Assembly (NCBI RefSeq): GCF_024721015.1
Contig: NZ_JANAIF010000001.1
Coordinates: forward strand, 89,929 to 153,928
Source: Xenorhabdus bovienii
GTDB taxonomy: Bacteria > Pseudomonadota > Gammaproteobacteria > Enterobacterales > Enterobacteriaceae
DNA: 64,000 bases
Direction of reading: 5' to 3'
Shown here: piece after piece, positions 1-7,966 of the stretch
How the letters are laid out: every line of letters starts with the position of its first letter
Numbering within the stretch: the stretch's first letter is position 1
Translations under genes and position numbers: made by a program
Notes under the pieces: model-generated
What the model saw: the letters and a program-made list of their open reading frames with translations, nothing else
Told to the model about the DNA's origin: nothing
The model's database searches: none

Positions 1-1
1 T

Positions 2-181
2 GTTGGTATTGCTTTGGATGAAACATTGCGGATGGTGACGCTTTATCCAGCCCGAGCAATCGGTGTTGATAAACGCCTCGGTACGATTGAACCCGGTAAG
101 GTCGCGAATCTGACTGCATTTACTCATGATTTCAACATCTGCAAAACCATCGTTAATGGAAATGAAATCGAACTATCGTGA
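2..181 (+). CDS. nagA: N-acetylglucosamine-6-phosphate deacetylase, 3' end only
   Basis: Only the last 59 codons are inside the window; the gene starts upstream. The open frame reads [20 protein letters not shown] and ends with TGA at 179-181. It closely matches the C-terminus of E. coli NagA (recalled), including the LYPARAIGV and KVANLTAF segments of the metal-dependent amidohydrolase fold. NagA is cytosolic and deacetylates GlcNAc-6-phosphate to glucosamine-6-phosphate, the first committed step of amino-sugar catabolism. The nagC start lies 12 bases downstream, so the two are almost certainly co-transcribed, as in the E. coli nagBACD operon. Confidence 0.93.
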   Translation, partial: VGIALDETLRMVTLYPARAIGVDKRLGTIEPGKVANLTAFTHDFNICKTIVNGNEIELS

Positions 182-193
182 GTATATCGCCTG

Positions 194-1417
194 ATGAGTA
201 ATCATAATGCACAGAAGCAAATCGGTAATATTGATCTGGTCAAACAGCTTAATGGCGCCGTGGTCTATCGGCTGATAGACCAACATGGGCCAATATCCCG
301 CATCCAGATTGCAGAAGAAAGCCAGCTTGCTCCCGCCAGCGTAACCAAGATTACTCGTCAGTTACTGGAACGGGGCTTGATAAAAGAAGTCGAGCAGCAG
401 GCTTCCACTGGAGGGCGGCGCGCGATCTCAATCATCACCGAAACTCACCACTTCCATACCATCGGAGTTAGGCTTGGCCGCCATGACGCCACGGTGGCGC
501 TATTTAATATGAGCGGTAAGACGCTAGTGGAACAGCACTATTCAGTTCCAGAGAATACGCAACAGGAAGTCGAAAACCGGATTATCTCCGCCATTGAAGA
601 TTTCATCGAGAAAAATCAGCGGCGGCTCCGTGAACTGATCGCGATTTCAGTCATTCTGCCCGGTCTGGTTGATCCCGATGAAGGTGTCATTCGCTATATG
701 CCTCACATCAAGGTGGATAACTGGCCACTGGTCAAAAGCCTCAACAATCATTTCAATATCTCTTGCTTTGTTGGTCATGATATTCGCAGCCTTGCACTGG
801 CTGAACATTACTTCGGGGCAACCCGCAATTGTGAAGACTCACTTCTGGTACGTATTCATCGTGGCACGGGAGCAGGAGTCATCATCAATAAGAATATTCT
901 GCGCAACAAACGTGGCAATCTGGGTGAAATAGGCCACATCCAGATCGAGCCACTTGGCGAACGCTGCCATTGCGGTAATTTTGGCTGTCTGGAAACGATC
1001 GTATCCAATTCAGCGATAGAAACCAGAGTTCAACATCAATTACGACAGGGTTTTCCAAGCCAGCTAGCCTTGAATAATTGCAATATCCATGCGATCTGCC
1101 TCGCAGCCAATGAAGGTGATCCACTGGCAGTAGAAGTTATCAGACAAGTAGGGCACTATCTTGGCAAAGGGATCTCGATTGCGATTAATTTATTTAATCC
1201 CCAGAAAATCGTCATTGCCGGTGATATTACCGAAGCAGAGCAGGTTTTACTCCCGGCAATTCAAAGTTGCATCAATACGCAGGTGTTAAAAGCATTCCGT
1301 GAAGATCTTCCGGTGGTAGTTTCTGAGCTAAATCATTGTTCTGCGATTGGTGCATTCGCCTTGACGAAACGTGCGATGCTTAACGGTGTACTGCTGCAAC
1401 ATCTTCTTGGCGGATAA
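194..1417 (+). CDS. nagC: NagC, ROK-family transcriptional repressor of amino-sugar genes
   Basis: 407 residues against 406 in E. coli. NagC represses the nag genes and others, and is relieved by GlcNAc-6-phosphate. Residues about 20-70 form the winged helix-turn-helix; SRIQIAEESQLAPASVTKIT is the recognition region and is nearly the same as in E. coli. The rest is a ROK sugar-kinase-like domain with the zinc motif CHCGNFGC at 258-265 and GEIGH at 244-248. The start at 194 gives the right length and lies just after nagA. An exact 12-bp hairpin follows the stop. I see nothing broken. Function rests on family homology, and the match is strong along the whole length. Confidence 0.96.
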   Translation: MSNHNAQKQIGNIDLVKQLNGAVVYRLIDQHGPISRIQIAEESQLAPASVTKITRQLLERGLIKEVEQQASTGGRRAISIITETHHFHTIGVRLGRHDATVALFNMSGKTLVEQHYSVPENTQQEVENRIISAIEDFIEKNQRRLRELIAISVILPGLVDPDEGVIRYMPHIKVDNWPLVKSLNNHFNISCFVGHDIRSLALAEHYFGATRNCEDSLLVRIHRGTGAGVIINKNILRNKRGNLGEIGHIQIEPLGERCHCGNFGCLETIVSNSAIETRVQHQLRQGFPSQLALNNCNIHAICLAANEGDPLAVEVIRQVGHYLGKGISIAINLFNPQKIVIAGDITEAEQVLLPAIQSCINTQVLKAFREDLPVVVSELNHCSAIGAFALTKRAMLNGVLLQHLLGG

Positions 1418-1425
1418 TTTCAACC

Positions 1426-1452
1426 CGCTTTGCCGATAAAATCGGCAAAGCG
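1426..1452. terminator. Perfect 12-bp hairpin after nagC
   Basis: CGCTTTGCCGAT, loop AAA, then its exact complement. It lies 9 bases after the nagC stop. No T-run follows on either strand, so it is not a textbook intrinsic terminator. It may stabilise the nag 3' end or act with Rho. Confidence 0.45.
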
Positions 1453-1504
1453 ATTACAAGCCAAACAAACAAACGTTTTTGTGCATAATTCTTTAAAAAA
1501 GCAG

Positions 1505-1533
1505 TTGACGCATCGGTCTGATATACGCATAAT
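1505..1533 (+). promoter_or_regulatory. Promoter of the tRNA operon, with GC-rich discriminator
   Basis: A -35 box TTGACG at 1505-1510, a 17-base spacer and a -10 box CATAAT at 1528-1533. The bases just after (GCGCCCCGC) form a GC-rich discriminator, the known hallmark of stable-RNA promoters under ppGpp/DksA stringent control. The first tRNA begins 39 bases after the -10 box. Confidence 0.75.
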
Positions 1534-1572
1534 GCGCCCCGCACCGCCGATGAAGGCAAAGCGAAAAAAGAT

Positions 1573-1649
1573 GGCTACGTAGCTCAGCTGGTTAGAGCAC
1601 AGCACTCATAATGCTGGGGTCACAGGTTCGATTCCCGTCGTAGCCACCA
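1573..1649 (+). tRNA. metT: tRNA-Met (CAT), elongator
   Basis: 77 nt with encoded CCA and anticodon CAT within ACTCATAAT. The acceptor stem GGCTACG pairs with CGTAGCC. The sequence is that of the elongator Met tRNA, first in the metT-leuW-glnU-glnW-metU-glnV order known from E. coli. It differs from the copy at 2044 by one base in the T-loop (T here at 1632, A there). Confidence 0.97.
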
Positions 1650-1654
1650 TATTT

Positions 1655-1739
1655 GCGGGAGTGGCGAAATTGGTAGACGCACCAGATTTAGGTTCTGGCG
1701 CCGCAAGGTGTGCGAGTTCAAGTCTCGCCTCCCGCACCA
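1655..1739 (+). tRNA. leuW: tRNA-Leu (TAG)
   Basis: 85 nt, with the long variable arm of class II tRNAs and an encoded CCA. Anticodon TAG lies within ATTTAGGTT. The acceptor stem GCGGGAG pairs with CTCCCGC. It appears identical to E. coli leuW as I recall it. It starts 5 bases after the Met tRNA, so the two share one precursor transcript. Confidence 0.97.
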
Positions 1740-1810
1740 TTTCTTTCATTGGGTTGTACTTAGAATGTTATTTCGAATAACAGTTTAAGTTTTAGTGTGT
1801 TGTTTTCAGG

Positions 1811-1885
1811 TGGGGTATCGCCAAGCGGTAAGGCACCAGGTTTTGATCCTGGCATGCCCTGGTTCGAATCCAGGTACCCCAGCCA
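1811..1885 (+). tRNA. glnU: tRNA-Gln (TTG), copy 1
   Basis: 75 nt, acceptor TGGGGTA pairing with TACCCCA, anticodon TTG within TTTTGATC, encoded CCA. It reads CAA codons. It is identical to the next Gln gene at 1916. Short open frames here on both strands are by-products of the repeated tRNA sequence. Confidence 0.97.
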
Positions 1886-1915
1886 TATTATTGAAAACAA
1901 GTGATGATATTCAGG

Positions 1916-1990
1916 TGGGGTATCGCCAAGCGGTAAGGCACCAGGTTTTGATCCTGGCATGCCCTGGTTCGAATCCAGGTACCCCAGCCA
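1916..1990 (+). tRNA. glnW: tRNA-Gln (TTG), copy 2
   Basis: An exact 75-nt duplicate of the gene at 1811, 30 bases after it. This matches the glnU-glnW pair of E. coli. Same transcript as its neighbours. Confidence 0.97.
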
Positions 1991-2043
1991 TCATAATGAA
2001 GATTTTCACAAACTTTACGATTTGATAATTTTACATCGTAAAT

Positions 2044-2120
2044 GGCTACGTAGCTCAGCTGGTTAGAGCACAGCACTCATAATGCTGGGGTCACAGGTTC
2101 GAATCCCGTCGTAGCCACCA
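2044..2120 (+). tRNA. metU: tRNA-Met (CAT), elongator, copy 2
   Basis: 77 nt with encoded CCA and anticodon CAT. Identical to the copy at 1573 except for one T-loop base, so both should be charged and read AUG alike. Confidence 0.97.
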
Positions 2121-2133
2121 TTAACAATTCAAT

Positions 2134-2208
2134 TGGGGTATCGCCAAGCGGTAAGGCACCGGATTCTGATTCCGGCATTCCCAGGTTCGAATCCTGGTAC
2201 CCCAGCCA
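2134..2208 (+). tRNA. glnV: tRNA-Gln (CTG)
   Basis: 75 nt, anticodon CTG within TTCTGATT, encoded CCA; it reads CAG codons. The body matches the two TTG isoacceptors apart from the anticodon arm. It is the last tRNA of the operon; E. coli has one more CTG copy (glnX), which is absent here. Confidence 0.97.
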
Positions 2209-2281
2209 GATTAATCAATGTGTTACATGAAATAACGTGTTGAAAAAGAATATACAGTAAGAATATTCTTTGATGCAGAAG

Positions 2282-2302
2282 GCCACCGAAAGGTGGCTTT
2301 TT
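2282..2302 (+). terminator. Intrinsic terminator of the tRNA operon
   Basis: GCCACC, tetraloop GAAA, GGTGGC, then TTTTT. A classic Rho-independent terminator 73 bases after the last tRNA. Confidence 0.93.
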
Positions 2303-2649
2303 GCTTTCCTTCCATCAAAATACCAACACCTAAAAATCCATTTTAAAGCTCACCAAGCGATTATCTGTTTAAAGGGTAGTCATCTGGCGTTAACCAATTA
2401 TCTCCTTCTACCGTTGTTTCTATGGCGAATTTTAGGCTCGCCTCTCTACACGCACCGAAAAGAAAAGCAGGAAATTGTGGAAAGGTAGGAATTATCCTCT
2501 TTTGTCGGATTTAAAAAGCCAGTCAACGAGTGAATACACGTCTCCCAAAATAACTCAGATTTCAGATTATTGACAACGGCTATCTCTCCATTGACTATGC
2601 CCATGGACTCCAAAATAGTGGTGAAAAAATCATTTTCATCACAAACCCC
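2303..2649. other. Non-coding gap between the tRNA operon and the MFS gene
   Basis: I see no convincing gene here. The one open frame of note starts inside the tRNA terminator and has no recognisable protein pattern. The DNA is AT-rich and leads into the MerR-type promoter at 2650. Confidence 0.5.
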
Positions 2650-2680
2650 TTGACTCTGACAGTACTGTCAAGGATTTCAT
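2650..2680 (+). promoter_or_regulatory. MerR-type promoter with 19-bp spacer and central palindrome
   Basis: A -35 box TTGACT at 2650-2655 and a weak -10 box TTTCAT at 2675-2680 are separated by 19 bases. The spacer holds the perfect palindrome TGACAGTACTGTCA at 2657-2670, nearly centred. A stretched spacer with a dyad inside it is the known arrangement for MerR-family activators. The MFS gene starts 49 bases downstream, and a MerR-family gene lies just beyond that gene. The geometry is read directly; the link to that regulator is inferred. Confidence 0.6.
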
Positions 2681-2729
2681 GGTGACTTATGATTCATCTG
2701 AATAATCGGCGTAAAGGTTGGGGAATTCT

Positions 2730-3938
2730 ATGTCAATTGAAGAGAATGATTGCCAAGGCGCTGTTACTAAGCCAGTTCGTAAAACAAGCTGGTTTTCAAT
2801 AATTATATTATCGCTGGCAGCAATAATTTTCGTAACAGCTGAGCTCCTTCCTATTGGAGTACTACATGAAATTGGAAATACTTATAATAAATCCGCAGGT
2901 AATATAGGGTTGATTGTTGCCGGATATGCTTGGGTAGTAGCATTATCTGCAATAAGCGCCACTTCTTTTTTTATGAAAGTGGAAAAGAAGAAACTTGTTA
3001 TAGGTATTCTCTTAGCATTCTCAATATCAAATCTGATAGTTTCTTTTGCACCAAATTTATTCTGGCTATATATAGGAAGAGTGATAGGCGCATTCTTTCA
3101 TGGTGTATTTTGGTCAATTGTAGGCCCTCTTGCAGTAAGGTTAGTTCCTGACAGTGGAAAAGCTAAAGCGACGTCATTAGTGTTTGGTGGTATTGCGATT
3201 GCCTCTGTAGCTGTTGTCCCCATAGCAACGTTTGTTTCGCAAAATATTGGTTGGCGATTGTCTTTTATAAGCCTCGCTATTATGGGATTACTCATTACCA
3301 TTGCAGCACTCTTTTCGATGCCTAAAGTACATCAAGCTGATGCGAGCAAAAAAATAGCTATAAAAGAAATCATTACTCAGCCTTATCTAAGAAGAACATT
3401 TCCAGTTACAGCCCTCGCCCTGAGTGGAAATTACTGTGCTTTTACCTATATAAGTCCACTACTGGAGAATAGAGCTGGAATCAGCCACGAACAATTACCA
3501 TTCTTTCTACTGCTTTTTGGTATGTTTGGAGTAATAGGAAATATAATTTCAGGATTTATAACAGATTCCAGACTGGTTGCTGCTACAAGAGCAATATTAG
3601 CCGTCTTAATTATTTCTGTCATTGGTATTGGTTATTTTTCAGAAGGTAATGTCGCCCTGACCTACTCTTTTATTGCTATGTGGGGTATAGGGATCTGTTT
3701 GTTAACAGTTACCCTTCAATCTCTTGTTCTTAATTTAGCGACAGACACTGGAGAACGAGCATCTTCAGTCCATGTCGCGATGTTTAATACAGGTATTGGC
3801 TCAGGTGCATTTATAGGCGGAATTTTGATAGATAGATTTAACACCGAAACTACAGCTTTGACAGGAGGAATACTATTAACAATCGCATTCGTTATTTTAA
3901 TTCCTCAAATAAAACTAAATAACAACAGTTCATCTTAA
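2730..3938 (+). CDS. MFS efflux transporter, DHA1 / SotB-like
   Basis: 402 residues from ATG at 2730; a TTG four codons earlier is possible, but the ATG is well placed after GGGG. Twelve hydrophobic segments are visible. Motifs typical of drug-H+ antiporters occur: TAELLPIGVL in the first membrane segment and GRVIGAFFHGVFWSIVGPLA in the fourth. This fits the sugar/arabinose efflux and multidrug branch (SotB, AraJ, YdeA). It should sit in the inner membrane and export a small molecule by proton exchange. Substrate is unknown. Codons are markedly AT-rich compared with the conserved block, suggesting acquired DNA. A MerR-type promoter lies upstream and a convergent merR-like gene downstream. Confidence 0.85.
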   Translation: MSIEENDCQGAVTKPVRKTSWFSIIILSLAAIIFVTAELLPIGVLHEIGNTYNKSAGNIGLIVAGYAWVVALSAISATSFFMKVEKKKLVIGILLAFSISNLIVSFAPNLFWLYIGRVIGAFFHGVFWSIVGPLAVRLVPDSGKAKATSLVFGGIAIASVAVVPIATFVSQNIGWRLSFISLAIMGLLITIAALFSMPKVHQADASKKIAIKEIITQPYLRRTFPVTALALSGNYCAFTYISPLLENRAGISHEQLPFFLLLFGMFGVIGNIISGFITDSRLVAATRAILAVLIISVIGIGYFSEGNVALTYSFIAMWGIGICLLTVTLQSLVLNLATDTGERASSVHVAMFNTGIGSGAFIGGILIDRFNTETTALTGGILLTIAFVILIPQIKLNNNSSS

Positions 3939-4089
3939 TTAAATGAGATTAGGTAATACATCCAATTTATTGATGTGATAAAAATTTCAGCTGAGAAAGA
4001 AGCATGGCAAAAAGTTCACCTAAATAAAATCTAGTTCAGTCTTTGCTATAGATTATTAAAATTAGGCCATAATACATCACGAAATAATA

Positions 4090-4120
4090 TTTATTATTTA
4101 TTATTTATTATTTATTATTT
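4090..4120. repeat. 7-bp tandem repeat TTTATTA, 4.4 copies
   Basis: Four exact head-to-tail copies of TTTATTA plus TTT. It lies outside any coding frame. Copy-number slippage is possible, but there is no gene or promoter close enough to suggest a switch. Confidence 0.85.
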
Positions 4121-4313
4121 AAACATTGAAATTCATTCAAGATAATTATATCATGATTACGTAATAAACTCTCTTCAATATTTTATAATATCGCTTTTTC
4201 ATTGAATACTGTTTTTATTGTCCAGTCAATCTATTTAAAAATTAGCAAGGAATGCCAATATAAGAATAGATTTAGCTAGTAAATCTACTACCGACGAAAT
4301 TATAAAAACCATG

Positions 4314-4341
4314 ACTGGCATGAGAAACACGCCAGTTTTTT
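4314..4341 (+). terminator. Intrinsic terminator in the intergenic region
   Basis: ACTGGC, 11-base loop, GCCAGT, then a T-run (six T, 4336-4341). It ends transcription on the plus strand, some 375 bases after the MFS stop. It could end a long MFS 3' UTR or an unannotated small RNA. Confidence 0.7.
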
Positions 4342-4405
4342 ACTAAAAAATATAATGTAACAGACCTTTTTTATTTGAGTTTTAAAAAAAGATACTAACA
4401 TTATG

Positions 4406-4771
4406 TTATACATTTGTACTAAAAATTGTGACGTCAGATATAAACTGATCTAGCAACGAAAGAGCTCGTGTATTTTTGTTAAGATCCGCTCTAATTTTAT
4501 CTCTATGTTGCTTTAGGGTTGCAATAATGAGAGGACAAGGAGAGAGTTTGATTGGTTCACTAACAATACATGGCATCAGGACTCTGACTGCATCTAACGT
4601 TAAACCTGCTTCTTGAAGGGACTGTATACTTCTTATGGTGATTAAATCCTTTGATGTGAATCTTCTATAACCAGAATTTGTTCTATCAGGCTTAAGTAAA
4701 CCTTGTTCTTCGTAATAACGTATCATTCTAGCGCTAACTCCAGTTTTACTAGATAACTCCTTTATTTTCAT
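4406..4771 (-). CDS. MerR-family transcriptional regulator
   Basis: 121 residues. Residues 1-70 are a textbook MerR winged helix: KIKELSSKTGVSARMIRYYE at 2-21, then GLLKPDRTNSGYRRF at 24-38. The rest is a short dimerisation helix (KQHRDKIRADLNKNTRALSL) ending near ISDV. There are two cysteines in MPCIVSEPIKLSPCPL at 66-81; whether they sense anything is unknown. GAGGTGAGGC just before the ATG is a good ribosome site. The gene converges on the MFS gene, whose promoter has MerR geometry, so it is the natural candidate to activate that pump. The regulator family is clear; the ligand and target are inferred. Confidence 0.88.
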   Translation of the reverse strand: MKIKELSSKTGVSARMIRYYEEQGLLKPDRTNSGYRRFTSKDLITIRSIQSLQEAGLTLDAVRVLMPCIVSEPIKLSPCPLIIATLKQHRDKIRADLNKNTRALSLLDQFISDVTIFSTNV

Positions 4772-5120
4772 GCCTCACCTCATATCAATTTGACAATATA
4801 TACCTGTAAATTAACTTTTCTGCAGATTCTGAAAATAAGACTAAGAGCCTATCCCAATAGATATCCTAAAGATGGAACACTTTTCATACGGCGATAGCGA
4901 CACTACAAAGTATGATATTAGTATCTCCATCGTCAAATCTGACCAATGCAGAGCCAGTTCAAAGGAATCATAGGCTCTTTTCATTAGACTCAACAATAAA
5001 TTGTGCAATTCCATCATACTCAATACGACCAGAGCCGGACTTCGTAGCCATCCAAGCCCTGTCTCTTCAAAATCACTTTCTATCTCCCAGCACTGATCCG
5101 TTTGAATTACTACAGATTAA
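4772..5120. other. Gap between merR and ubiF
   Basis: No confident gene. It contains the inverted-repeat pair 4843/4979 and a 27-codon open frame on the minus strand (4968-5051, starting MATKSGSGRIEY, with AGGG five bases upstream) that I do not recognise. It looks like the remains of inserted DNA. Confidence 0.4.
4843..4979. repeat. 10-bp inverted repeats bounding a 137-bp segment
   Basis: AAGAGCCTAT at 4843-4852 and its exact complement ATAGGCTCTT at 4970-4979. The layout recalls a miniature transposable element or IS relic. I see no clear target-site duplication and no transposase sequence. Confidence 0.4.
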
Positions 5121-6317
5121 CTACAATCCCAATGCATATTTCAGCGCCAGCTTCTTCATCGCCCCTGAACGTTGTGCCGCCATCAGTACTAAATTCCGCA
5201 TGGTTTTCAATCCTGGCAAATCATGGCTGAATGCGGTGTGGAAGAGATCCATACCCGCTTGCATCACTAAATTATCCGGCATTCTGCGACGTTGATAACG
5301 CATCAATACCGCTTGAGAATCCCACTCTTCCTGTAATTCTTTGGCGTTTATCAGCACTTTAAGCAAAACCTCAACATCTCGATAACCTAAATTCACGCCC
5401 TGCCCGGCCAATGGATTAATGGTATGAGCCGCATCGCCAAGCAAGGCCAATCCCTCACGCACATAGTGGCTGGCATGGTGACGAGTAAGAGGAAACGAAC
5501 CCACAGCAATTGGAGTCACTTTGCCCAAGCGGGAGGGAAATGCCTGAAAAATTTCTCGCTCAAGCTGTACCATCGTCATCGACTGTAGTTGACGAATTCG
5601 GGCAGGAGAATCGTACCAGACCAATGAAGCCCACTGATCAAACAGAGGTAAGAAAGCTCTCGGGCCAGAAGGGAAAAACTGCTGCCATGTGGTGTCCTGC
5701 TGAGGTTGCTCGGTTTTGACGGTGATCAACATACATGACTGCTGGTATTGCCACCCATTGCTGCCAATGCCTGCCAGTTGTCGAACCTGAGAGCGGGCAC
5801 CATCTGCACCAATGATCAGACGTGCATTCATTTCCGTGCCATCAGTCAATGTTATTTGCCACATTTGATGTGCATTCTGCCGTTGCATCGATTTCAGGGC
5901 GGCCGGGCAAAACAGCGTCAGATTCGGGTAACGTTCAAACTCCTGCCACAGTGCCAATTGCAGGATGCGGTTCTCTACCATATAGCCCAACTCTGTCAGC
6001 CCGAGACTTTGGGCATCGAAAGTCACGTTGGAATCATGCTGTTCCCACGTCTCCAATTTCCGGTAAGGCGCACTGCGCATCCGCAAAACATGGTTCCAAA
6101 CGCCTAATTGTTTCAATAAATCCACGGAAGCGCAGCTAATTGCAGATACGCGAAGATCCGGTTCATTACCTTCATCATAAGGCTGAGGCGGCTGGTGCTC
6201 CAGTAATGCGACACGCCAGCCCTCTTGTACGAGTCCCAAAGCCGTCGCTGCACCAACCATACCCGCACCCACGACGACGATATCGAATTTTTGCTGTGGA
6301 TTATTCATATTCATCAC
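5121..6317 (-). CDS. ubiF: UbiF, 3-demethoxyubiquinol 3-hydroxylase
   Basis: 398 residues (391 in E. coli). It is a class A flavoprotein monooxygenase that hydroxylates the last ring position in aerobic ubiquinone synthesis, at the inner face of the membrane. Visible motifs: the dinucleotide fold GAGMVG at 17-22, GADGARS at 170-176, and the FAD ribityl motif GDAAHTINPLAGQG from 294. The end KLALKYALGL matches E. coli. It stands alone on the minus strand, divergent from miaB, as in E. coli. The first residues MMNMNN are variable; a start at the second or third Met is equally possible. Confidence 0.95.
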   Translation of the reverse strand: MMNMNNPQQKFDIVVVGAGMVGAATALGLVQEGWRVALLEHQPPQPYDEGNEPDLRVSAISCASVDLLKQLGVWNHVLRMRSAPYRKLETWEQHDSNVTFDAQSLGLTELGYMVENRILQLALWQEFERYPNLTLFCPAALKSMQRQNAHQMWQITLTDGTEMNARLIIGADGARSQVRQLAGIGSNGWQYQQSCMLITVKTEQPQQDTTWQQFFPSGPRAFLPLFDQWASLVWYDSPARIRQLQSMTMVQLEREIFQAFPSRLGKVTPIAVGSFPLTRHHASHYVREGLALLGDAAHTINPLAGQGVNLGYRDVEVLLKVLINAKELQEEWDSQAVLMRYQRRRMPDNLVMQAGMDLFHTAFSHDLPGLKTMRNLVLMAAQRSGAMKKLALKYALGL

Positions 6318-6511
6318 GCCATTAACTTCCTGATTAAAATAGTGTACCGGAATTTTCCCTTTCCGGCTGTGAATATCCGATGTTACAGTCTGGTCACTGG
6401 TGCCTCAAATGACTACAATAGCCTGTAATATTATGCTAAATACATTATGTTCAATACACTGCGCTTTTCAGTGTTGATGCAACATTTCACTGGAAATACC
6501 GGATACATAAA

Positions 6512-7942
6512 ATGTCGACGATAAAAAAACTGTATATCAAAACTTGGGGCTGTCAGATGAACGAATATGATTCATCCAAGATGGCCGACCTACTGGAAAC
6601 CACTCACGGTTATCAGTTAACCGATGTCGCCGAAGAAGCAGATATCTTACTCCTGAACACCTGTTCAATCCGTGAAAAAGCCCAAGAAAAAGTCTTCCAT
6701 CAACTCGGACGCTGGAAGGGTCTAAAAGACAAAAATCCCGAAATTATTATTGGTGTCGGTGGCTGCGTTGCCTCTCAGGAAGGGGATTTCATCCGCCAGC
6801 GCGCTCCTAGCGTTGATATTATCTTCGGGCCTCAAACCCTGCATCGCCTGCCTGAAATGATTAATCATGTGAAAGGCACCCACAGCCCAATAGTTGATAT
6901 CAGCTTCCCTGAGATCGAAAAATTCGACCGAATGCCAGAACCTCGGGCAGAAGGCCCGAGCGCATTCGTCTCCATCATGGAAGGCTGCAATAAGTACTGT
7001 ACATTCTGTGTCGTTCCTTACACCCGCGGAGAAGAAGTCAGCCGTCCTTGTGATGATATTCTGTTTGAAATTGCCCAGCTTGCGGCACAAGGCGTACGTG
7101 ACGTTAACCTGCTCGGTCAGAACGTCAACGCCTACCGAGGCGCAACATTCGACGGGGATATCTGCACATTTGCGGAATTACTGCGTCTGGTCGCGGCCAT
7201 TGATGGTATCGACCGCATTCGCTTCACAACGAGCCATCCAATTGAATTTACTGATGATATTATCGAGGTCTACGAAGACACACCGGAGTTAGTCAGCTAT
7301 CTGCACCTACCCGTACAGAGTGGCTCTGACCGTATCCTGACCCAGATGAAACGTGCACATACCGCGCTGGAGTACAAAGGCATCATCCGTCGTCTGCGCA
7401 AAGCACGTCCTGACATTCTGATCAGTTCTGACTTCATCATCGGTTTCCCTGGTGAGACACAGGATGACTTCGAAAAAACCATGCAACTGATTGCCGATGT
7501 GAATTTCGACATGAGTTTCAGCTTCATCTATTCAGCACGTCCGGGAACCCCTGCGGCCGATTTGCCGGATGACGTGAGTGAAGAAGAGAAAAAACAGCGC
7601 CTGTATCTGCTCCAGCAGCGTATCAATCAGCAGGCCATGAGCTTCAGCCGTGCAATGGTTGGCAGTACACAGCGTATTCTGGTTGAAGGCACATCCCGCA
7701 AAAATATCATGGAGCTTTCCGGCCGTACTGAAAATAACCGCGTGGTTAACTTTGAGGGAACGCCTGACATGATTGGCAAGTTCGTTGATGCCGAAATTGT
7801 TGACGTGTATGCCAACTCCCTGCGCGGTAAAATTATCCGTACTGAAGATGAGATGAATTTACGCATCCATGAGTCACCTGAGTCAGTCATCGCCCGTACC
7901 CGCAAGGAAGATGAAATCGGCGTTGGCATTTATCAGCCTTAA
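6512..7942 (+). CDS. miaB: MiaB, tRNA-2-methylthio-N6-isopentenyladenosine synthase
   Basis: 476 residues (474 in E. coli). It is a radical-SAM enzyme that adds the methylthio group to i6A37 of tRNAs reading UNN codons. The N-terminal domain has the three cysteines of the auxiliary [4Fe-4S] cluster (C14, C51, C85). The radical-SAM motif CNKYCTFC supplies C159, C163 and C166. A TRAM RNA-binding domain occupies about 375-445. It begins the conserved miaB-ybeZ-ybeY-corC-lnt set; ybeZ starts 24 bases after its stop. Confidence 0.97.
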   Translation: MSTIKKLYIKTWGCQMNEYDSSKMADLLETTHGYQLTDVAEEADILLLNTCSIREKAQEKVFHQLGRWKGLKDKNPEIIIGVGGCVASQEGDFIRQRAPSVDIIFGPQTLHRLPEMINHVKGTHSPIVDISFPEIEKFDRMPEPRAEGPSAFVSIMEGCNKYCTFCVVPYTRGEEVSRPCDDILFEIAQLAAQGVRDVNLLGQNVNAYRGATFDGDICTFAELLRLVAAIDGIDRIRFTTSHPIEFTDDIIEVYEDTPELVSYLHLPVQSGSDRILTQMKRAHTALEYKGIIRRLRKARPDILISSDFIIGFPGETQDDFEKTMQLIADVNFDMSFSFIYSARPGTPAADLPDDVSEEEKKQRLYLLQQRINQQAMSFSRAMVGSTQRILVEGTSRKNIMELSGRTENNRVVNFEGTPDMIGKFVDAEIVDVYANSLRGKIIRTEDEMNLRIHESPESVIARTRKEDEIGVGIYQP

Positions 7943-7966
7943 CAGGCCCTAACTTAGAGATAATCA

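Larger units (their letters stand above)
3939..4405. other. AT-rich gap between the MFS and merR genes
   Basis: No gene seen. The stretch is very AT-rich and contains a 7-bp tandem repeat (4090-4120) and one intrinsic terminator-like hairpin (4314-4341). It may carry H-NS-type silencing, or a small RNA ending at the hairpin; neither is shown. Confidence 0.5.

Noticed and set aside
1760..2076. Several open frames on both strands of the tRNA cluster
   Set aside because: They are made by repeated tRNA sequence; the tRNA genes explain them.
2270..2488. 72-codon frame after the tRNA operon
   Set aside because: It begins inside the operon terminator, has no ribosome site and no recognisable pattern.
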